DNA from: Priestia aryabhattai | Lineage (GTDB): Bacteria; Bacillota; Bacilli; Bacillales; Bacillaceae_H | DNA length: 64,000 nucleotides | Direction of reading: 5' to 3' | Assembly (NCBI RefSeq): GCF_023715685.1 | Contig: NZ_JAMBOQ010000002.1 | Coordinates: forward strand, 310,001-374,000 | Shown here: piece by piece, positions 60,604 to 64,000 of the stretch | How positions within the stretch are numbered: position 1 is the first letter of the stretch | Layout: every line of letters starts with the position of its first letter | Notes under the pieces: model-generated | What the model saw: the letters and a program-made list of their open reading frames with translations, nothing else | Databases searched by the model: none | What the model was told of the DNA's origin: nothing | Program-made: the position numbers and the translations under genes

Positions 60604-60837
60604 TTATTTCAACAGACTGAACAAAAAATCACTAAAAGGTTTTAATAAAAAAGCAATGCCGTCTCCAGGGTTAGGGATCCTCACACCACTGTATTTTAAA
60701 CTAACAATCAAAATACTTACTATGAACAAACTCCAAAAAATTTGCTTTTCTTTTTTACTGTTCATTTTTTTCAAATAAGGTATTTCTACTAAACAAACAG
60801 CTACACAAAGTAAAAAAATCACTAAAAATATAAGCAT
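60604..60837 (-). CDS. Two-helix germinant-receptor D-type subunit
   Basis: The 77-residue protein has two predicted helices (about 1-18 and 33-50) with a basic loop between them and a hydrophobic C-terminal segment. It is on the same strand, 7-16 bp before the GerAB-like pseudogene. Small two-helix D proteins accompany some Bacillus germinant receptors and modulate them. A GAGGTTGAT site precedes the ATG. The GerA and GerC partners are absent here. Confidence 0.6.
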   Translation of the reverse strand: MLIFLVIFLLCVAVCLVEIPYLKKMNSKKEKQIFWSLFIVSILIVSLKYSGVRIPNPGDGIAFLLKPFSDFLFSLLK

Positions 60838-61056
60838 GTATCAACCTCAATTAGTAATCCTTCAAAAAGATGAAGGGATGTTAAAGATGCCTGTGTTTCA
60901 AAGATAGTATCAACCAAAAAGGCTTAATTTATGAAAAGTAAGACCAAAGGCAGTGCAAAACCGTGTTATAATGACCAAGTTGAGAGTTATAATAGAGAAA
61001 AAACAGCATGATTACAAACAAGTAGATACATAACAAGGTAAGGGTGGGAGAGAGAG

Positions 61057-61329
61057 ATGGCAGACGAGCTCAAAAAAATGCTAGATGACAAAGAAAAGGT
61101 GCAGCTTATTATCGCCGCCGTTGTCATGCTTGGAGGCCTGGTCGTTTTGTTAAAAAGCGTTGCAACAGGGCAGGCCATGGGTCAAAAATGGCTAGAAAGT
61201 CAAGGGAATGCAGACACGGATCTGTATCTTGAAACGATAAAAAGTTACATACATCTGTATCAAATTGTGGGGGGCGTCATGTTTGGAGGAGGCCTTCTCA
61301 CATTACTTCGTGCTAAGCTAAAGAAATAA
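61057..61329 (+). CDS. Small membrane protein, unknown
   Basis: The 90-residue protein has two helices (about 16-34 and 66-84) separated by a soluble loop, with a charged N-terminus (DELKKMLDDKEK). It precedes another small membrane protein. No family is recognised; GGGAGAGAG precedes the ATG. Confidence 0.65.
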   Translation: MADELKKMLDDKEKVQLIIAAVVMLGGLVVLLKSVATGQAMGQKWLESQGNADTDLYLETIKSYIHLYQIVGGVMFGGGLLTLLRAKLKK

Positions 61330-61413
61330 AGCGGCAGCAAAATAAAAGATCATAGTCCAAAAGAAGTGTCATATCTTTTTAATAACTTAAAAAATAGTGA
61401 AAAGGAGTTATGT

Positions 61414-61605
61414 ATGAATAATGAAGAAAATACACCGGCTTATCATCTGTTTATGATGATAGGAGCGCTTGCTATGCTGATTTTTGGTGTTGTCGGTTTC
61501 TTTATTCAGTATCCTACTACGTTAAGTTTCGTGATGTGTATGGGCGGAAGTATCATATTTTTGCTGCATTTATTTGAATATATGAAACCTAAAAATGAAC
61601 TATAG
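61414..61605 (+). CDS. Small membrane protein, unknown
   Basis: The 63-residue protein has two helices (about 10-31 and 36-54). ATG 61414 follows AAAAGGAG; the longer frame upstream has no site. It lies 84 bp after a similar small membrane protein gene. Confidence 0.6.
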   Translation: MNNEENTPAYHLFMMIGALAMLIFGVVGFFIQYPTTLSFVMCMGGSIIFLLHLFEYMKPKNEL

Positions 61606-61647
61606 CATCTTCAAACGATGAAATCTAGAAGCAAAGGAAGATGAGAA

Positions 61648-62019
61648 ATGCGGAAACATCGTACGTATGAAACGCTAGTTGATCTTTATCAAAAAAGCGC
61701 CAAAATTCATTATGAAATCGACTATCGAGACAAAAAGTCTGTAAAAAAAGGTAACCGGGCTGCAGAAGATATGAAAAAAATTGCGCAGCTCATTCATTTA
61801 TATTATCCAGGCATGCTGTTTGAATTTGCAACACTGCTGACGAACCCTACTTATCGAATTGACCTATGGGCTGCACATCATATTTTAGAAATTATGAGCT
61901 ATTCACCAATGCTTGAGGACAACGCGCTTTCCGTTATTGAACGCTACGCCGACGAAAATGATTTTACGGCTTTAGGAAATCGCATGTGGTTAGATCAGTG
62001 GAGAGAAAAACAGCGCTAA
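61648..62019 (+). CDS. DUF2019-like helical protein
   Basis: The 123-residue all-helical protein resembles DUF2019 (HEAT-like) proteins: KGNRAAEDMKKIAQLIHLYYPGMLFEFATLLTNPTYRIDLWAAHHILE. Some relatives are immunity-like proteins, but no toxin is nearby. AAGGAAGATG precedes the start. Confidence in the family is moderate. Confidence 0.6.
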   Translation: MRKHRTYETLVDLYQKSAKIHYEIDYRDKKSVKKGNRAAEDMKKIAQLIHLYYPGMLFEFATLLTNPTYRIDLWAAHHILEIMSYSPMLEDNALSVIERYADENDFTALGNRMWLDQWREKQR

Positions 62020-62063
62020 AATTGGACTAGGCGAACAAGAATAACCAAAAGGAAGATAGGTAT

Positions 62064-62597
62064 ATGAGTTTACGTACATTAAAGAACGGTATAGGCGTCA
62101 GCATTCGAGAAGCAGCACCAAAAGACGCAGAGCAAATGATTGCTTTTTACAACCGGGTAGGAGGAGAAAGCGATTTTCTTTCATTTGGAGAAGGTGAGTT
62201 TCTTAGACCTCTTTCAGAGTATGAACTGTTTTTGGCTTCTGTAAAACAAGAGCAAAATTCTCTTATAGTCGTGACTGAAAAAGAAGAAGAAATCATTAGT
62301 ATCGCATCCATCACCTCCTCCCAAAACCCGCGTAATAAACATGTGGGTACCCTTGGTATCGTGGTAGAGAACGCCTATAGCGGGGTGGGGTTAGGAAAGC
62401 AGCTAATGATAGAGCTGATTGAATGGGCACGTACGAATAAACAAACAAAAAAAATTAAACTTGTGACGCGAGAAGATAATCAAAGAGCTATTTCTTTATA
62501 TAAGCAGCTAGGTTTTCAAATAGAAGGGCTGAAAGAAAAAGACACCTATATAAATGGCGTGTACTATAATACAATGCTTATGGGACTTCACTTATAA
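62064..62597 (+). CDS. GNAT acetyltransferase
   Basis: The 177-residue protein has the GNAT core: IREAAPKDAEQMIAFYNRV, LGIVVENAYSGVGLGKQLMIELIEWA (acetyl-CoA loop) and IKLVTREDNQRAISLYKQLGFQIEG. The acceptor is unknown. AAAGGAAGATAGG precedes the ATG and a terminator follows. Confidence 0.87.
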   Translation: MSLRTLKNGIGVSIREAAPKDAEQMIAFYNRVGGESDFLSFGEGEFLRPLSEYELFLASVKQEQNSLIVVTEKEEEIISIASITSSQNPRNKHVGTLGIVVENAYSGVGLGKQLMIELIEWARTNKQTKKIKLVTREDNQRAISLYKQLGFQIEGLKEKDTYINGVYYNTMLMGLHL

Positions 62598-62623
62598 AAA
62601 AGACATGGATACCATGTCTTTTT
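62596..62623. terminator. Bidirectional terminator
   Basis: AAAAAGACATGG and CCATGTCTTTTT arms lie between convergent genes. Confidence 0.85.
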
Positions 62624-62631
62624 GTTTTTGT

Positions 62632-63381
62632 TTATTGTTTTTTAGCGTCAGCAAATGCACTCATCGTATCGCTCATAAATTTCGCTAATCCCTTTCCATA
62701 GCGATCAATGTTGTTTGTAAACCGCTCATCTTGCACATACATTTCTCCAAGACCTTTAAAGGCTTCTAACGAATACGCTCCAAAGTTCTCATTTAAAAAT
62801 TGATACCATTGCCCAATTGCTTTTTGAGCTTCTGTAGATGACGGTGACAGATGACGAAGAGAAGCTAAGTGAGTATAGATATTTTCCCATTCGTTTGACA
62901 TGTGCTGCTGTTCTTCTTGTAAGAAGCTTTGTACTTTTTCATTCGCTTCATCTACTCGCTGGTTTCCCCAGCGCTTCCGTGCTTCTTCTTCGTATGGGTT
63001 ATGAGAAAAATCCAGTCCGTTAAACCGCTCTTTTTCGTTCATTTCAATCGCCCCTTTTTCATATTGAATTGTTTTATTAATCGTTAAAATCATTTGATCA
63101 AGCCGACTGCGCTTTTCAATCAGCATGTTTTTTTGCAAAATCAATGCTTCTGTGCGATTAAATGTTGGGTCTGTTATAATCTCTTGAATTTGTTTTAAAG
63201 GGAAGCCGAGTTCTTTAAAAAATAATATTTGCTGAAGCATATCGAGATTAGCCGGTGAATAAAGCCGGTAGCCAGATTCACTAACAGCATCAGGTTTTAA
63301 TAGCCCGATTTCATCATAGTGGTGCAGCGTGCGGACGCTGATTCCTACTAAGTCAGCAACTTCTTTTACTTTTCTGTTCAT
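62632..63381 (-). CDS. MerR-family activator with TipAS domain (Mta-like)
   Basis: The 249-residue regulator has the MerR winged HTH (about 1-75, VKEVADLVGISVRTLHHYDEIGLLKPD), a coiled-coil linker and a C-terminal TipAS antibiotic-binding domain (about 130-249). B. subtilis Mta is similar and activates multidrug transporter genes and its own. Its promoter has a 19-bp spacer and dyad typical of MerR activation (63406-63436). No transporter is adjacent. Confidence 0.9.
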   Translation of the reverse strand: MNRKVKEVADLVGISVRTLHHYDEIGLLKPDAVSESGYRLYSPANLDMLQQILFFKELGFPLKQIQEIITDPTFNRTEALILQKNMLIEKRSRLDQMILTINKTIQYEKGAIEMNEKERFNGLDFSHNPYEEEARKRWGNQRVDEANEKVQSFLQEEQQHMSNEWENIYTHLASLRHLSPSSTEAQKAIGQWYQFLNENFGAYSLEAFKGLGEMYVQDERFTNNIDRYGKGLAKFMSDTMSAFADAKKQ

Positions 63382-63405
63382 TCTTTCATCTCCCTTCTGA
63401 AATCT

Positions 63406-63436
63406 ACTATAAAATATAACGCAGCGTAAGGGTCAA
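63406..63436 (-). promoter_or_regulatory. MerR-type autoregulated promoter
   Basis: On the minus strand TTGACC (63431-63436) and TATAGT (63406-63411) are separated by 19 bp. The spacer starts with CTTACGCTGCG, similar to the Mta site. The long spacer needs MerR-type DNA distortion for activity. Confidence 0.75.
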
Positions 63437-63453
63437 TACTAAAAAAAAAATAA

Positions 63454-63482
63454 TTGACTTTTAGTTTATACGCATTTATATT
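63454..63482 (+). promoter_or_regulatory. Promoter of the MarR gene
   Basis: TTGACT (63454-63459), 17 bp and TATATT (63477-63482). Confidence 0.65.
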
Positions 63483-63539
63483 TAATTAGCATTAACTATT
63501 TAGGAGATGAAATAAATAAGCAAGCCTGGAGGAATAGAT

Positions 63540-63992
63540 GTGACAAAAAGCAAGCAGTATCTTGGAGATATTCGTTCATCGCTTCAAGTGCTATTTGAAA
63601 AAATGCAGCCCAAAATGATGGAGAACCTAAATGAGCATGAGATGACTCCTACGCAATTATTTGTTCTTTCTTATTTAAAAAAAGTAGGGAGGAGCAAGGT
63701 TTCTCAAATTGCAGAACTGATGGATGTCAAACCGAGCGCCGTGACTCTTTTAGTAGATCGTCTTGAACAACACAATTTTGTCGTAAGAGAACACAACAAA
63801 GAGGACAGACGAGTCGTTGATATTACATTAACGGAGTTTGGGCATCGCAAGCTTGAAGATGTGCTGAATGGTCGAAAAGCCATTATGGACCGCTATCTTT
63901 TGCATCTAACAGAAGAAGAGCTTTCCATGATGGCTTCTATTACGAAAAAGCTTGCAACGTTAGCTGCTTCTTATACAGATAAGCAGCAGTAA
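63540..63992 (+). CDS. MarR-family regulator
   Basis: The 150-residue regulator has the MarR winged helix (about 35-100, SKVSQIAELMDVKPSAVTLLVDRLEQHNFVVREHNKEDRRVV, with the DRR wing). GTG 63540 follows TGGAGG. MarR proteins repress drug, stress or degradative genes until a ligand binds. The target gene, if adjacent, lies beyond the window end. The stop codon is at 63990-63992. Confidence 0.88.
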   Translation: MTKSKQYLGDIRSSLQVLFEKMQPKMMENLNEHEMTPTQLFVLSYLKKVGRSKVSQIAELMDVKPSAVTLLVDRLEQHNFVVREHNKEDRRVVDITLTEFGHRKLEDVLNGRKAIMDRYLLHLTEEELSMMASITKKLATLAASYTDKQQ

Positions 63993-64000
63993 CAAAAAAG

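Overview
This 64 kb window is chromosomal DNA of a low-GC, endospore-forming Bacillaceae, most likely the Priestia (Bacillus) megaterium group. The evidence is the aa3 quinol oxidase operon (qoxABCD), a CspB-like cold-shock protein, short hairpin-terminated transcription units with AAGGAGG-type ribosome sites, Bacillus-only DUF families (DUF1659, DUF2922, YvrJ, DUF3243, DUF4023), a class D sortase with its LPETA substrate, and a decayed germinant-receptor locus. I see no prophage, insertion sequence, rRNA, tRNA or CRISPR array. Most genes are single or in two- to four-gene operons.

Layout. 0-11 kb: small membrane proteins, an NAD-binding epimerase-like protein, a DUF421 protein, cspB, prfC, a TetR/SMR efflux pair, a poly-gamma-glutamate hydrolase-like protein, a HAD phosphatase and an AlbA_2-domain protein. 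11-14.2 kb: the DUF1659/DUF2922/YvrJ cluster, then a BlaI-type repressor, a short M56 metalloprotease and the disulfide pair BdbD/BdbC, headed by a 41-bp inverted repeat. 14.2-17.4 kb: a repeat region described below, around DUF2243 and CtaG-like genes and a YitT protein. 17.4-28 kb: miscellaneous metabolic and surface genes, including a sortase D/LPETA pair and a small basic protein behind a Fur-box-like site. 28-34 kb: an amino-acid permease with an elaborate leader, a LysE exporter, a LysM amidase and stress or spore-type proteins. 34-37 kb: a CadC/CadA heavy-metal efflux unit. 37-45 kb: small regulators, a degenerate rhodanese behind a CsoR/CstR-like site, and qoxABCD. 45-64 kb: uppP, an LCP-family enzyme, an orphan HutI-like amidohydrolase with altered active-site residues, a deletion-fused RND pump remnant, an SGNH hydrolase, an old yellow enzyme, a UGT-type glycosyltransferase, a CPBP protease, a GerAB pseudogene with an intact small D-type protein, and MerR and MarR regulators.

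The most unusual structure is a family of six near-regular units: five in 14222-14895 and one at 17290-17403. On the minus strand every unit has two TTCAYY-like hexamers 11 bp apart, then exactly 9 bp, then a -10-like hexamer, then about 72-78 nt, then a GC hairpin followed by a U tract. This is the layout of a small-RNA gene behind an OmpR/PhoP-type activator site. The predicted RNAs carry a stretch complementary to a Shine-Dalgarno plus AUGAAAAA start region. Read on the plus strand, the same units look like hairpin plus ribosome site plus mini-ORF. I favour the small-RNA reading but cannot prove it.

Three copies of a separate 285-343 bp structured intergenic repeat with imperfect terminal inverted repeats lie at 3009-3351, 30931-31215 and 59154-59488. 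Each lies 3' of a plus-strand gene, and two abut the stop codon.
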